From contig NC_133647.1 of assembly GCF_009905375.1 (NCBI RefSeq), positions 137,821,263 through 137,885,262 on the forward strand: 64,000 bases of DNA, in the 5' to 3' direction. This stretch comes from Apium graveolens. Taxonomy: Eukaryota > Streptophyta > Magnoliopsida > Apiales > Apiaceae. Position numbers and translations under genes: made by a program. Under the pieces are notes generated by a model that had not been told where the DNA came from, did not search any database, and saw only the letters and a program-made list of their open reading frames with translations. Below, in pieces: positions 1 to 10,975 of the stretch (its first letter is position 1; each line of letters starts with the position of its first letter).

Positions 1-52
1 GAAAACTAAACACAAATCATATTAGACATGACATTATCAAATATATCTAACA
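1..52 (-). repeat. E1 3' LTR, first 52 bases only
   Basis: Bases 1-52 match the end of the E1 right LTR (10773-10824) base for base. On the minus strand this is the LTR start, TGTTAGATATATTTG, directly after the polypurine tract. The rest of this LTR lies outside the window. Confidence 0.93.
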
Positions 53-64
53 ATCTCCCCCAAC
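53..64 (-). other. E1 polypurine tract
   Basis: On the minus strand the sequence reads TTGGGGGAGAT immediately before the LTR start TGTTAG. This is the expected position of the plus-strand DNA primer. The same tract is found at the same place in E2 and E3. Confidence 0.85.
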
Positions 65-255
65 TTGTAAATTAGCATAATATACAAGTTTAACAGATAT
101 TTGATGATGTCAAAAACATGAAGTACAAATGCATGAGAATTTGACTAGATAACTACAACTTACAGTCCTTAAAGTTTTACCAACTTTAACTTCTGATAAC
201 AACTTCAGTCTGTATACACATCAGAATTTGAGCAGTTGTAGATCTTGATTTGGCT

Positions 256-3033
256 TCAATTTCTGATCTCTTCGATGTCAGGAGTTGTTCTGAGATAGTT
301 CTTTAACAAACATCTCTCAGCATATCTGAGTTCATCAATCATCCTCCTTTTAGCATCTTTGAGTTCTGCAGTATCTTCACCAGTTTGAAAGATAGCATAT
401 CTGAGATCATTAATTTTTGCTTTTCTCAACTCCTGATCTAGTCTTATGACATAGGCTTTGCCAGACTCTAGATTGAATTCAAGTCCCTTAATACCAAGAT
501 ATGTTCTGATCTTTGCAGTATTAGACTTCATATCAACAATATCACCCTTGTGATCTCTGGACTTTGGACAGTATGTGCTGTCAGAATTTACAGAATAAAG
601 CATTTTCTGTCTCTGAATTTGAGTCTTCAAATAATTTGCAGCACTTTCTGTCATTCTGTCATTCACTTGAAGTAAGAATAAAACATGTTCTAGTTCCTCA
701 AAATACTTCAGTGGTATAACATTTTCCCTTATATGGTAAACCCTACCATCTGTCATGAAATATAACAAGATGTGTTCTTTTAAGAAGGTATGGTAGACCA
801 TCTATACAGATTCTAGTTGATTCAATCTTTCAGGAGTTGCTCCAACACCTGGTTCACTTAAGGAAGTTGGATCATTGGTTGTGTTCTGCACTCTTCTTTC
901 ATCAGCACTACCCAATCCATATTTATCTCTTGCTTCCTTTCCAGTAACCACTCTTGCTTCAAAACCACTTGCTGCAGTCTTCGAAGGTTGAGTCTATTTG
1001 GCTTTAGTGAATCCTGGTAGGAGTAACTTTGAGGATTTAACATGAGTAATGTCAGAGGTTTCCTTTGACTTATCTTCTAATATCAAGCCAACTTGAGCTA
1101 TGTCAGAGGTTGCTTGCTTCATTGTTATATCAGAACTAACTATATCTTGACTCTGAACAACTTGAGCCATGTCAGAGGTTGTTTTAGAAATCTTCCTTGA
1201 AGTCAGAGTAAGATCAACATCTTCAACAGAAATTTCTTCATATATAGGAGGCACATAAACCTTTACAGGTTCACCAACTTTTTCTTTGCCCTTGGACCTT
1301 GGATCTATCTGCAATTGTGATTTGGCCTTGGTTGCCACATGATTTGTCCTTTCTTTTATCACAATGCCTTTAGCCGTAGGAAGTTTCTTTTTAACAACAG
1401 AAGCTTCAAATTTGGAGTTGACCTTTTCTAACTTAAGTCTAGCTTCTTCTTCCATTAGACTTTCAAAGTCCATTCCTGGATTTTCCTTCAGAAATAACTG
1501 TCTTGAAATCTCCTCATCAAGTTCCAGATGTTCATCAGAACTTATCTTTTTACCAGTATCAAAAGGTATTCTTCTCCCAGTATCAGAATTTGTTCTTTGA
1601 CTTGTAGTTCTACTTGATGAAAGACCTTTACCTTGACCACGACCTCCACCCATTCCAGAGTTTCCCGGGTCATTACCATCATCCTTTTTCTTCAGTGTCT
1701 TATCAGGTTTGCATTTGGACTTAATTACTTTCTCCCCCTTTTTGGCATCAGCAGGTAAAAGAAGAGAGACAAGCAATTCCACTGAGGATTGGATCTCATT
1801 GAGTTGATTTTGATGAGAAGCTTGATTCTTCAAAATTTTATCAATCTGAGACTGTTGCTTCTCTTGGGTTTTCTCAATGTTGGCAATTCTGTCAAAGGAA
1901 GGTTTGAAAAAGTTTTTCTTTTCAAGTTTCATAGTCATTTCTTGCTTGAGTAAAGCTTCTTGAATTTTTTGCACCTCGGCATGAGTTGTTGAGTGTTGAC
2001 CTTGAAGGTGTCTAGTACTCAATGCGGTAACTCTCTGTTGTGTCTTGAAATCATCATTAACTAGCATCTCATCAGCTTTTGCCAAGTGCTCAGCAAGAAT
2101 TCTTTCAGATGGAACAAAGGTAATTGTGTTCCACTCCTTAGTCCACTCCTGTCCTCTAGGAGTTTCATGCCAAGGTACTGGTGCTGCCCATGTAACAAAC
2201 TTTTTGACTATCTTAGCTTTTGAAGGAGCTTGTAGAGGTGCATGTCCAGAAGGACCAGCTGCATCAGCATCTAAATTTGTAGCAGCATTACCAGTAGCAT
2301 CAACATTTGCAGCATCAGAACTTGCAGAGTCAACAGCTTCAGCATCTTCTGATACAAGAACAGTATGAGATGCTATGAATGCTTCAACATCATCCTCTAA
2401 GGACTGATCTCCAACTAAGTTCTGATCAACATCCATATTCTGATGCTCACCTAAAATCTGATCTCCAGTATCTAGATGCAGAGAAGGTGTTGTAGGCAAT
2501 CCTGGATTAAAATTAGCATCAAGAATTGGTGTTGCTGGTGGAATGACTTGTGTTGTTGGAGCTTCTAGATGCAAAACTTGAGGCACTTCCAAGTTATGAA
2601 TGTCAATTTCATCACTTTGCTCCTGGGTATCAGCATTTACTGAAGATACTGGAGGTATATGAATGTTAGTATATTTTGGCTCATGGAGTGGTGACTGATG
2701 AGTGGCATGAGGGTCTGAATCAGCACTAGGAGAATTGTGAGTTTCAACATGGTCTTGTGAGATCAGAGATTTCTGATCTCCTTCCTTAGCTGCTGCTTCC
2801 ATTCCTTTACCAGAATCTTCAGGCCTTTTTGCCAATGTTTTGAATCTTTTAGCTTTTAAGGTGACTGTAGGAGCTGTGTCATCAGAATTATGCTTTCTAA
2901 GCCTTTTTAGAGGCCTAGAACTCCCAATATCATCATCCTTCTGAGAAAAGACATTCTCAACTTCTTGAACAACATGTTCTGTTACAGGAACCTGTTCCTC
3001 AGCATCTGATTCATCTCGCAGAATGAATCTCAT
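256..3033 (-). pseudogene. E1 accessory (post-pol) protein gene, broken by two stops
   Basis: A long frame of Ser/Thr/Asp-rich protein. A 700-codon open stretch can be read from 3096, but that codon is GTG; the first ATG is at 3033 and aligns with the ATG of E2 at 37253 (context KKM..ILRDES). In order it has an acidic N-terminus, basic patches (PLKRLRKH), low-complexity sequence, a Gln-rich coiled coil around KTQEKQQSQIDKILKNQ, a leucine-rich segment (LLVSLLLPADAKKGEK), a Lys/Glu-rich region, and a conserved C-terminal domain starting YHTFLKEHILLYFMTDGRVY. Stops near 994 and 804 are TAG where E3 has CAG. I see no signal peptide or membrane segment, so 'envelope' is not supported. Sireviruses often carry such an ORF; its function is unknown. 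Confidence 0.75.
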
Positions 3034-3150
3034 TTTCTTCTGTTGTGTCTGAGGTACTTTCTTAGTCCTCTTAGATTTGGAAGATGAAGGATGCACAGTA
3101 GGTTCTGATGGTTGAGGTTGAGAAGTTTGTGGTGGTTGAGTAGAGGTGGT

Positions 3151-3160
3151 GGTTTATATA
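3151..3160 (-). promoter_or_regulatory. TATA box upstream of E1 accessory gene
   Basis: The minus strand reads TATATAAACC here, a strong plant TATA match, about 118 bases before the ATG at 3033. E3 has TATTTAAACC at the aligned position (52535-52544) and similar upstream sequence. It may drive a separate accessory transcript; this is inference. Confidence 0.45.
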
Positions 3161-4488
3161 GCCAATAGAATGCCAAGAGACGCAAGGAAAATTGAATGGT
3201 TATAGGTAGAAATAATTCTACCTCGTCTCCCTAGACTGATGAGAATAAAAACAGCTATTGGAAGTTTAAAACAGGATTTAATGCGCACACGAAACAAGTA
3301 AAAATTACTGTGCATAGACGTGTACCACTAACCCAAATTATATTGACTGTTAATATCTCACCCAAACATATACTGATTTTAAATAAGACTGTTTCAGATT
3401 TTAACCACAAATAAGTCAAGTAAAGAATCAGAGTTTAATATCAGAACTTAGACTTATATCAGAACTTAACAGTCATCAGAACATGATTTCTTAACTCGAA
3501 AAGTGAATGTCTATTTCTGTAATTCTTCACACAAATTCTGATTTCGTTTCTTCAGAACTTAATCATCAGAACTTCCATCATAACTTGTCCTCAAAATTTA
3601 TGTAACTGACACTAAAACGTTCATCTAAAACAACATTTATCTCCACAGTAATTTTCATCATTCATATGGAGTGTATGTGTGTGCAGTAAGCTAAATATCA
3701 GATAAAGATTAAAGTCTGATTCACTTCAGTACATCTTAGAAATAAGGCATAACTAAAAACTTTGCTCAAAATCTGTCATGATTCTGAAGTCTACTTTAGA
3801 ATGTGTTCATGCATGAGTCCACCTCAACTGTTTTGTGCTTATTTTATGCATCTTTTGAAATTCCATTTTACAGTGGCTTCTCAGTGTAAGTGAGTCACGA
3901 CTGCTTATCAGAATTTATGCTATTATCAGAGTATTTCTCCAGTAATCATAGAGTGTGAAAAGTCACCAAGAAAAATATTTATTTTTGCTTTTCTGTTGCA
4001 TATTACTTAATACCAGCATTGCACTTGGGTCTTCCCTTCCACAGTTTTTACTCTAGATCTCAAAGGAGTACCTAATTTTTATTTCTTTTCCTTCATAAGT
4101 GAGGCTTATCAGCACTTAGTACATTCACCAGATCATCAGAACTTAACAGATGAGAAGCATTATTCTAGTTTTTGACTTAGTAATAAGATAGACAAAGTAA
4201 ACTTAACTAAGCTCAATATCAGAATTTGCTTGTGTCAACAGATTTTCACATAAACAATTACTTCAAACATGGGATTGGTTAGTATATTAAAGACTGCTAG
4301 GTCAGCATCTAGCATATTTATCCTCATTGGATTGAATAATCACAGAAATATTCATTTCACTATCAAAGTTTAGAAATTCACATCAGAAAACAATCAGTAC
4401 TTAAGCAATTTTCAATTAAGCACATAATACACAAAGATGATAATATATGTAAATACTGATCATAAAGTCTGATGCATCAGAATAAAAT
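3161..4488. other. E1 noncoding spacer between pol and accessory gene
   Basis: No coding frame is seen. The stretch is very similar to E3 52545-53878 and recognisably related to E2 35833-37200. It is rich in short TCAGAACTT / AAGTTCTGA motifs. It probably holds upstream regulatory sequence for the accessory gene, but only the TATA box is directly visible. Confidence 0.6.
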
Positions 4489-5889
4489 CTAAGCAGATTT
4501 AGAGAAAGAACCTGAAACCATTCCAAGTTCATTTACCAATCTTGTAAAAGAAGCTTCACACAGTGGTTTTGTGAAGATATCTGCTAGTTGTTGATCTGTT
4601 GGAACAAAGTGCAATTCCACTGTACCTTCATCCACATGTTCCCTTATGAAGTGGTACCTTATGCTGATGTGCTTTGTCATTGAGTGTTGAACTGGATTAC
4701 CTTTCATGGCAATAACACTTTGATTATCACAGTAAATAAGGATTTTAAAATATGTTAACCCATAATCCAGTAACTGATTCTTCATCCAAAGAATCTTTGC
4801 ACAACAGCTTCCTGCAGCAATGTACTCTGCTTCTGTAGTTGATGTGGAAATTGACTTTTGTTTTTTGCTAAACCAAGAAACCAATCTGCCTCCAAGTAAT
4901 TGGCAACTTCCACTTATGCTTTTCCTGTCAATTTTGCAACCTGCAAAATCTGCATCTGAGTAACCTATTAGCTTAAAGTCTGATTCTCTAGGATACCACA
5001 ATCCCAGATCAGCTGTTCCCTTAAGATACTTGAAAATTCTTTTCACAGCTGTTAAGTGAGGTTCTCTTGGATCTGCTTGAAATCTTGCATAAAGACAGGT
5101 AGCATACATGATATCAGGTCTACTAGCAGTTAGATAGAGTAGAGAGCCAATCATACCTCTGTAATCAGTAATATCTACTGATTTACCAGTATCCTTATCC
5201 AATTTTATTGCAGTGGCCATGGGAGTTGATGCACTTGAACAATCTTGCATTCCAAATTTCTTCAGCAAATTTCTGGTGTACTTGGTTTGATAAATAAAAG
5301 TGCCTTCTTCATTTTGCTTGACTTGAAGGCCCAGAAAATAGCTAAGTTCCCCCATCATACTCATTTGATATCTTGACTACATCAGTTTCGCAAACTTCTT
5401 GCAAAGTTTGTCATTTATAGAACCAAAGATGATATCATCAACATATATCTGAACCAAAAGTAAGTCCTTTCCATGGTTGAGGTAGAACAGAGTTTTGTCA
5501 ATAGTTCCCCTGTTAAATCCACTTTCCAGAAGAAACTGAGCTAAATTCTCATACCATGCTCTTGGAGCTTGCTTAAGGCCATAAAGTGCTTTATCAAGCC
5601 TGTAGACATGATTTGAAAATTTGGAATCTACAAAGCCTGGAGGTTGTTCAACATATACTTCCTCTTCCAATTCTCCATTGAGAAAAGCACTTTTTACATC
5701 CATTTGAAAGACAGTAAACTTTTTGTGAGCAACAGAAGCCAAAAATATCCTTTTGGCTTCCAATCTAGCAACCGGTGCAAATGTTTCATCATAATCAATT
5801 CCCTCATGTTGAGAATATCTTTTTGCAACCAGCCTTGCTTTATTCCTTATAATTATGCCATCACTATCAGTTTTGTTTCTGAACACCCA
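4489..5889 (-). pseudogene. pol: E1 pol: reverse transcriptase and RNase H
   Basis: Copies element RNA into DNA inside the virus-like particle. The frame shows [31 protein letters not shown] and the catalytic YVDD (5434-5445). RNase H follows, with [27 protein letters not shown] and CDNQSVIAMKGNPVQHS, and ends near [13 protein letters not shown] at 5377 replaces the CAG of E3, and a one-base deletion near 5887 separates this part from the upstream frame. Otherwise the motifs are intact. It cannot give a full pol polyprotein as it stands. Confidence 0.88.
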
Positions 5890-7832
5890 CTTTGTATAAC
5901 AACAGATCTATTCTTTGGTCTTGGCACTAGGGTCCAGACTTTATTTCTTTCAAATTCATTTAACTCTTCCTGCATTGCTTGCACCCAATCAGCATCTTGA
6001 AGAGCTTCATCCACTTTCTTTGGTTCAGTCTGAGAAAGAAAAGAATTATAGAGACATTCACTTGAAGTAGCTGTTCTATTTCTGGCACCTGCATCAGGAT
6101 TTCCAATAATTAAGTCAGGTGTATATGATTTAGTCCACTTCCTTGCAGATGGAAGGTTTTCTCTAGAACTGGATGCTCCCCCATGATCCATGCTATCTTC
6201 ATCAACATTTTCTGATGCTCCCCCTGAAACTATGCTCTCTGAGTTGGATCCTTCAGAAATTGAGTTTTCAGAATTATCAGAACTTGGCTTGTCAGAACTT
6301 GATGAATCAGAACTTGAAGAGCCAGTTGTATGTTCTGAGGCTTCTTGAAATATAGTTATAACTTCAGTATGCTCCCCCTGTACAGGTGCATCTTCCTTTG
6401 GCGTAGACACCACAGTTTCAATAATATCAGAGTTTAATCCATCAGAGTTTGCAGTATCAGGATTTAGACTATCAGGATTTTCAGTATCAGAATTTAAGTC
6501 TTTATTTTCAAATCTCAGCTGATCATGATCATTGAAATCTTCAAGTCCAGTAATCTTCTTATCATCAAAGGAGACATTGATAGATTCCATGACTACCCTT
6601 GTTCTTAAATTGTAGACTCTGAAGGCTTTTGTGGAAAGTGGATACCCAACAAAAATTCCTTCATCAGCTTTTAAATCAAATTTGGATAGCTGTTCAGGGT
6701 GAGTCTTAAGAACAAAACACTTGCATCCAAATACATGAAAATACTTCAGATTTGGCTTCTTTTTCTTCACCATCTCATATGGTGTCTTTCCATGCTTGTT
6801 AATGAGTGTTGCATTCTGCGTAAAACAAGCAGTCTGCACAGCTTCAGCCCAAAAATAGGTTAGTAGCTTTGCTTCATCAAGCATAGTTCATGCAGCTTCA
6901 GTAAGAGTTTTATTCTTCCTTTCAACAACTCCATTTTGCTGTGGAGTTCTAGGAGCAGAAAATTTCTGCTTGATTCCATGGTCTTTGCAGAACTCTTCCA
7001 TGATCAAATTCTTGAACTCAGTGCCATTATCACTTCTTATGATCTTCACAGAATCTTTGACCAATTTATCCAGTTGCTTGACATGATCAATCAAGATAGA
7101 TGCAGTTTCACTCTTTGTGTGCAAGAAATACACCCATGTGTATCTGGTGAACTCATCTACTATGACCATAGCATATTTCTTCTTTGCAATAAACATGACA
7201 TTCACTGGACCAAATAGATCTACATGTAGTAGGTGATAAGGCTCAAGAATTAATGATTCAGTTTTGCTCTTGAATGAAGATTTTCTTTGTTTAGCCTTCT
7301 GACATGAATCACAAAGGCCATCAGGAGAAAATTTTGGCAGTCCTCTCGCAAGATCTTTCTTGACTAGTTCATTTATATTGTTGAAATTTAAATGAGAGAG
7401 TTTCTTGTGCCAATTCCAGCTTTCTTCAATTGATGCTCTACTCAACAGACAGATTGCAGAACCATCAGTACTTGTTGAAAGCTTGGCTTCATAAATGTTA
7501 TCATGCCTGTATCCTTTCAGAATAACTTTGCCTGTAGATTTGCTTACAACTTCACAGTGTTCTTCAAAGAAATCCTCATGATAACCTCTGTCACAGATTT
7601 GACTAACACTCAGCAGATTGTGTTTAAGTTCTGAGACCAGAGCTACTTCTTTAATGATGACATTCCCAAGATTGATGTTGCCATATCCCAGTGTTTTTCC
7701 AATGTTGCCATCTCCATAAGAAACACTTGGGCCAGCTTTCTCCACAAAGTCTGATAGCAGGGCTTTATTTCTAGTCATATATCCTGAGCATCCACTGTCC
7801 AGAACTAGGATGTTTTTCCTGTTGTCCTGCAA
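5890..7832 (-). pseudogene. pol: E1 pol: protease and integrase
   Basis: The aspartic protease motif is in LVLDSGCSGYMT (DSG at 7791-7799). The gag-pre-integrase zinc region follows (NWHKKLSHLNF ... CDSCQKAK). The integrase core has HVDLFGPV, IIRSDNGTEF and PQQNGVVERKNKTL, carrying its D,D,E residues. A TGA at about 6888-6890 interrupts the frame at EAA*TML, where E3 has an arginine codon. The integrase C-terminal part (WAEAVQTACFTQNATLINK, FHVFGCKCFVLK) continues after it. A Ser/Asp-rich linker leads into RT. Its LNSD/NPDS repeats are encoded by repeated TTCTGAT-like DNA. Confidence 0.88.
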
Positions 7833-7847
7833 TCACAAAGACCACTA
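7830..7847 (-). other. E1 gag-pol junction with two in-frame stops
   Basis: Gag (ending WVLKTNH) and protease are in the same frame, separated by TAG TGG TCT TTG TGA TTG CAG. The same pair of stops is found in E2 and E3. The 3' end of the motif also resembles a plant splice acceptor (TTGTGATTGCAG|G). Whether the family uses readthrough, splicing or neither is not known. Confidence 0.6.
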
Positions 7848-10169
7848 ATGATTAGTTTTAAGGACCCAGACTTGCTTGGATCCTTTGGCCTTATTAAGTT
7901 TGTTAACATTTGCAGCGGATTTAGCATCAGAGTTTATGTTAACATTTTTCTTATCAGCATTTACACTATCAGACTTTGTATCAGAACTTATACTAGAAGG
8001 AACAATGCTAACTTTCTTTAAAGAAGGTTTTATTTGATAATAATCATAGTACAAACTATGATAGTCCTTACAAGTATAAATAGAATGCCATAAACTACCA
8101 CAATGAAAATAAGGATTTTATGGCCTATATCTAACAGACTGACTCTTAACTCCTGACTTTGAAGGTAAAGAGTTTATGTTCTTATTCTTCCTGTAAAAAG
8201 AAGCCAGATGGTTAGAACTTCCACAGTTATGACATGTTTTTCTAGGAGCATTAGGAATAGGCTTATAATCATTGCTTTTATTCACACCTTCCTTTCCATT
8301 CCTATTTTTCCTAGATGACTTTACCTTGTTTACATTCTTAACATCTTTCAGCTTATGCTTAAGTTGTTTCTTTGTCATTAAGCCTACGTTTACTTCAGTT
8401 GTCTTTTCCTGTTTTAGTTTGTCAGAAATTAATTCCTCTTTAACTTCTGATTTCTCAGTATCAGACTTTACAACTACAAACTTGACAAGTTTTAACTTTG
8501 GCTTTTGTTTAACAACTATAGGCTTAATTTCTACATTTTCTTTATCATTCTTATCATCTCCATAACCTAAGCCCTCTTTCTAGTTTCCACTACTTAACAA
8601 ATTCTGAGTTGTTCTGCCAGAGTTAGTCGAAGTCCTGATAATCTCTCTTTCCTTTTTCTAACTCAGTTTTTAGAGATTCATTCATTTTAAGTACTTCATC
8701 CCTAACATAGAAAGCATCATCTCTATCTTTCTGAGTTTGATGGAACATGACTAACTCTTTTTCTAAATAATCATTCCTCTTTTTACAGGCAAGATTTTCA
8801 GAAGTTAATCTTTCACATGTTAAAGTTTGATCTCTATAACTAATGAACATGGTTTTAAGATATCTTCTCAACTCATTAATATCATCAGTATGAAAAGCAT
8901 AAGTAGTTTGATGTACATTTAACTCAGCAGCTTCAGAACTGCTATCAGCATTTGCCATCAAGGCATAGTTCACCTCACTTTCAGAATCTAAAGTGTCTGT
9001 CCATCTTTTCTTCTTTGTGACAAGAGCCTTGCCTTTGTCACTCTTCACTTTCTTGCAATCAAGAGATATGTGGCCTTTCTCACCACAGTTGTAGCATTTG
9101 ACATTTGTATAATCTCCTCTGTCAGACTTCCCTCCTTTGCCTTCAGATTTTCTGAAATTCTTCTTATCAGAACTTGCACCTTTCCTGGAAAGCTTCTTTC
9201 CCTTCCTGAACTTTTTGTATGCAATCCTTGTGATTCCTTTCACCATAAGAGCACACAACTTCATCATCTCTTTATCAGCATCCATCTCAGGCAAGCTTTC
9301 AGTTTCTGAATCATCATCACTATCAGAACTTGATGACTCAGTATCAGACTTTGTGATGAGCACTTTTCCCTAGCCTTTCCTTGAGGTAGCTGCCTTGGGG
9401 GATTCTTCTTCAGCCTTAAGAGCAATTGTCCTCGACTTTCCTCCTTTTCTCTTGCTTCTTTGTTCCATCTCAAGTTCATGAGTCTTGAGCATCCCATAAA
9501 TTTCATCAAGAGTTGTTTCTTCAAGATTAGAGTTGTCTCTTATAATTGTTGCCTTCAAATCCCAACTTTCAGGAAGAGCTAACAGGAATATAAGGTTTGA
9601 ATCTTCAAGATCATACTCCTTATCAACTAGTGACAAATCATTGAAGAGTTTGACAAATCTGTCATATAAATTAGTCAATGACTCATTAGGCTTTGAGTCA
9701 AAGTGTTCATACTCTTGAGTGAGTATTGTCTTCCTGTTCTTCTTAATCGAATCAGTTCCCTGGCACCTTGTTTCCAAGGCATCCCATATCTCTTTTGCAG
9801 TCTTGTAGTTAATTACCCTGTTTGACATTACATTATCAATGGCACTGTGGAGCAAGTGTCGTGCCTTAGCATCCTTAGCAATTGATGCGATATCTTTAGC
9901 AGTATAATCACTCTTCTCCTTTGGTACAGACTTTGCTGCTTCACCTGCAACTACAACAGCGAGTTTTGTTGGCTTGTGAGGTCCTTCATTGATTCTGTCA
10001 AGATATTCTGGATCTGTAGCTTTTAGAAACATAGCATCCTCACCTTCCATATGGGATATTCAGATGATTTCAGTATGGGAACTCTAATAGGCTCATATCG
10101 ACTATGGATTTGAGTCTTTGGGGGTTCTTCAGTTTTGGTGGGCTTCGTTGGAGTTTCTGCTTCAGACAT
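7845..10169 (-). pseudogene. gag: E1 gag (capsid/nucleocapsid) gene, broken
   Basis: Gag builds the particle that packages element RNA. The start is the ATG at 10169 (MSEAETPTK in the intact sister E3), about 45 bases past the primer-binding site. The UBN2-type capsid region includes IWDALETRCQGTDSIKKN and LYDRFVKLFNDLSLVDKEY. Three zinc knuckles follow: CYNCGEKGHISLDC (9054-9097, intact), CHNCGSSNHLASFY (last Cys changed to Tyr), and a third with its first Cys changed to Tyr. A one-base deletion near 10037 shifts the frame, and there are stops near 9370 and 8118 and another frame break near 8625. This copy cannot make full-length Gag. Confidence 0.88.
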
Positions 10170-10211
10170 GATTGTTTTTGGATCTTAATCTGTTTGTGTG
10201 TTAACAGATAG

Positions 10212-10223
10212 ACTCTGATACCA
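10212..10223 (-). other. E1 primer-binding site (initiator tRNA-Met)
   Basis: The minus strand reads TGGTATCAGAGT, two bases after the 5' LTR. It matches the plant initiator tRNA-Met 3' end except that the last base is T instead of C. Confidence 0.88.
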
Positions 10224-10225
10224 CT

Positions 10226-10824
10226 TTTTAGGTCACACACACACTGTAGTAGGGGGTTGAATACACTGTATAGCACAATCAAATCGAATTCAAAGAACAC
10301 AAGTAACATAAAACAAACTTTATTAAACTCTGTTATAATGTAGAACTGTCCTCTCTCAGTGATGAACAAATATCACGAGAGCTGCTAGGGTTATAATGCA
10401 TAATATTCTCGATAATGATAACACATATAGTGTAAACCCTATATCTGTGTTTATATATCACACAGTTACAAGATAATAGCTAATTGATATGGAATATAAT
10501 TCTGCTTCCTAAAATATATCAATCAGTTATCTTTTCTTCCAAGTATTCCATTCTTCACAGAATTCCTTCTTCATGCATATCTCTTCTTACGTTTGTCTTG
10601 ATCTTCTTTCCTTTCAATCAGTCGCCTTCCTTATCTGAAAGTTTCCTTTAAGTCCTGATATTATCTTCTGATAAATATCTCCTGAACCTTAAGTACTGAT
10701 AACTTAAGTCCTGACTTCATTATAAGTGCTGATTTCAGTTAAGTACTGATTTATCCTGTTTAAGTAAGATCTGAAAACTAAACACAAATCATATTAGACA
10801 TGACATTATCAAATATATCTAACA
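10226..10824 (-). repeat. E1 5' LTR (599 bp)
   Basis: Bounded on the minus strand by TGTTAGATAT and the primer-binding side ...GACCTAAAA, where the usual ACA end has become AAA. It is closely similar to both E3 LTRs. It carries a TATA box (minus-strand TATATAAACAC near 10449-10457). U3 has five short repeats of the type AAGTNCTGAT (plus-strand reading, 10650-10750). It is the promoter LTR of E1. Confidence 0.93.
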
Positions 10825-10922
10825 ATTCAATATACTTGATCTTTGTTACATACTTGTGTTAAATCAATTTGATTGTATAAACACTGTATTCAACCCCCTT
10901 CTACAGTTTGTGTGACCTAACA
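10825..10922 (+). repeat. E2 5' LTR, 3'-terminal remnant
   Basis: Matches bases 40730-40828 of the E2 3' LTR with a few differences and ends GTGACCTAACA just before the primer-binding site. The missing upstream part should lie left of E1, outside the window. E1 cut the LTR after the promoter region. Confidence 0.9.
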
Positions 10923-10924
10923 AG

Positions 10925-10936
10925 TGGTATCAGAGC
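10925..10936 (+). other. E2 primer-binding site
   Basis: TGGTATCAGAGC, two bases after the LTR end. This is the exact complement of the plant initiator tRNA-Met 3' end. Confidence 0.92.
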
Positions 10937-10975
10937 TTCTTTGTTAACACACATACAGTAAAGATCCAAACAATC

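Larger units (their letters stand above)
1..10824 (-). mobile_element. E1: Ty1/copia (Sirevirus-like) retrotransposon, left end beyond window
   Basis: Minus-strand element with 5' LTR at 10226-10824, primer-binding site, gag, PR-IN-RT-RNase H, a 1.3-kb spacer, an accessory ORF, a polypurine tract and the last 52 bases of the 3' LTR. It shares all of these with E3 at high identity, including noncoding parts. It lies in the 5' LTR of E2: the 98 bases to its right match the end of the E2 3' LTR (40730-40828). The first five bases there, ATTCA, would be one copy of the target duplication; the other copy would be left of the window. Compared with E3 it lacks about 1.9 kb at the start of the accessory gene. 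The lineage name is inferred from gag, the domain order and the extra ORF. Confidence 0.92.

Noticed and set aside
3034..3096. Accessory ORF start at 3096
   Set aside because: The codon is GTG; the first ATG in frame is at 3033 and is shared with E2.
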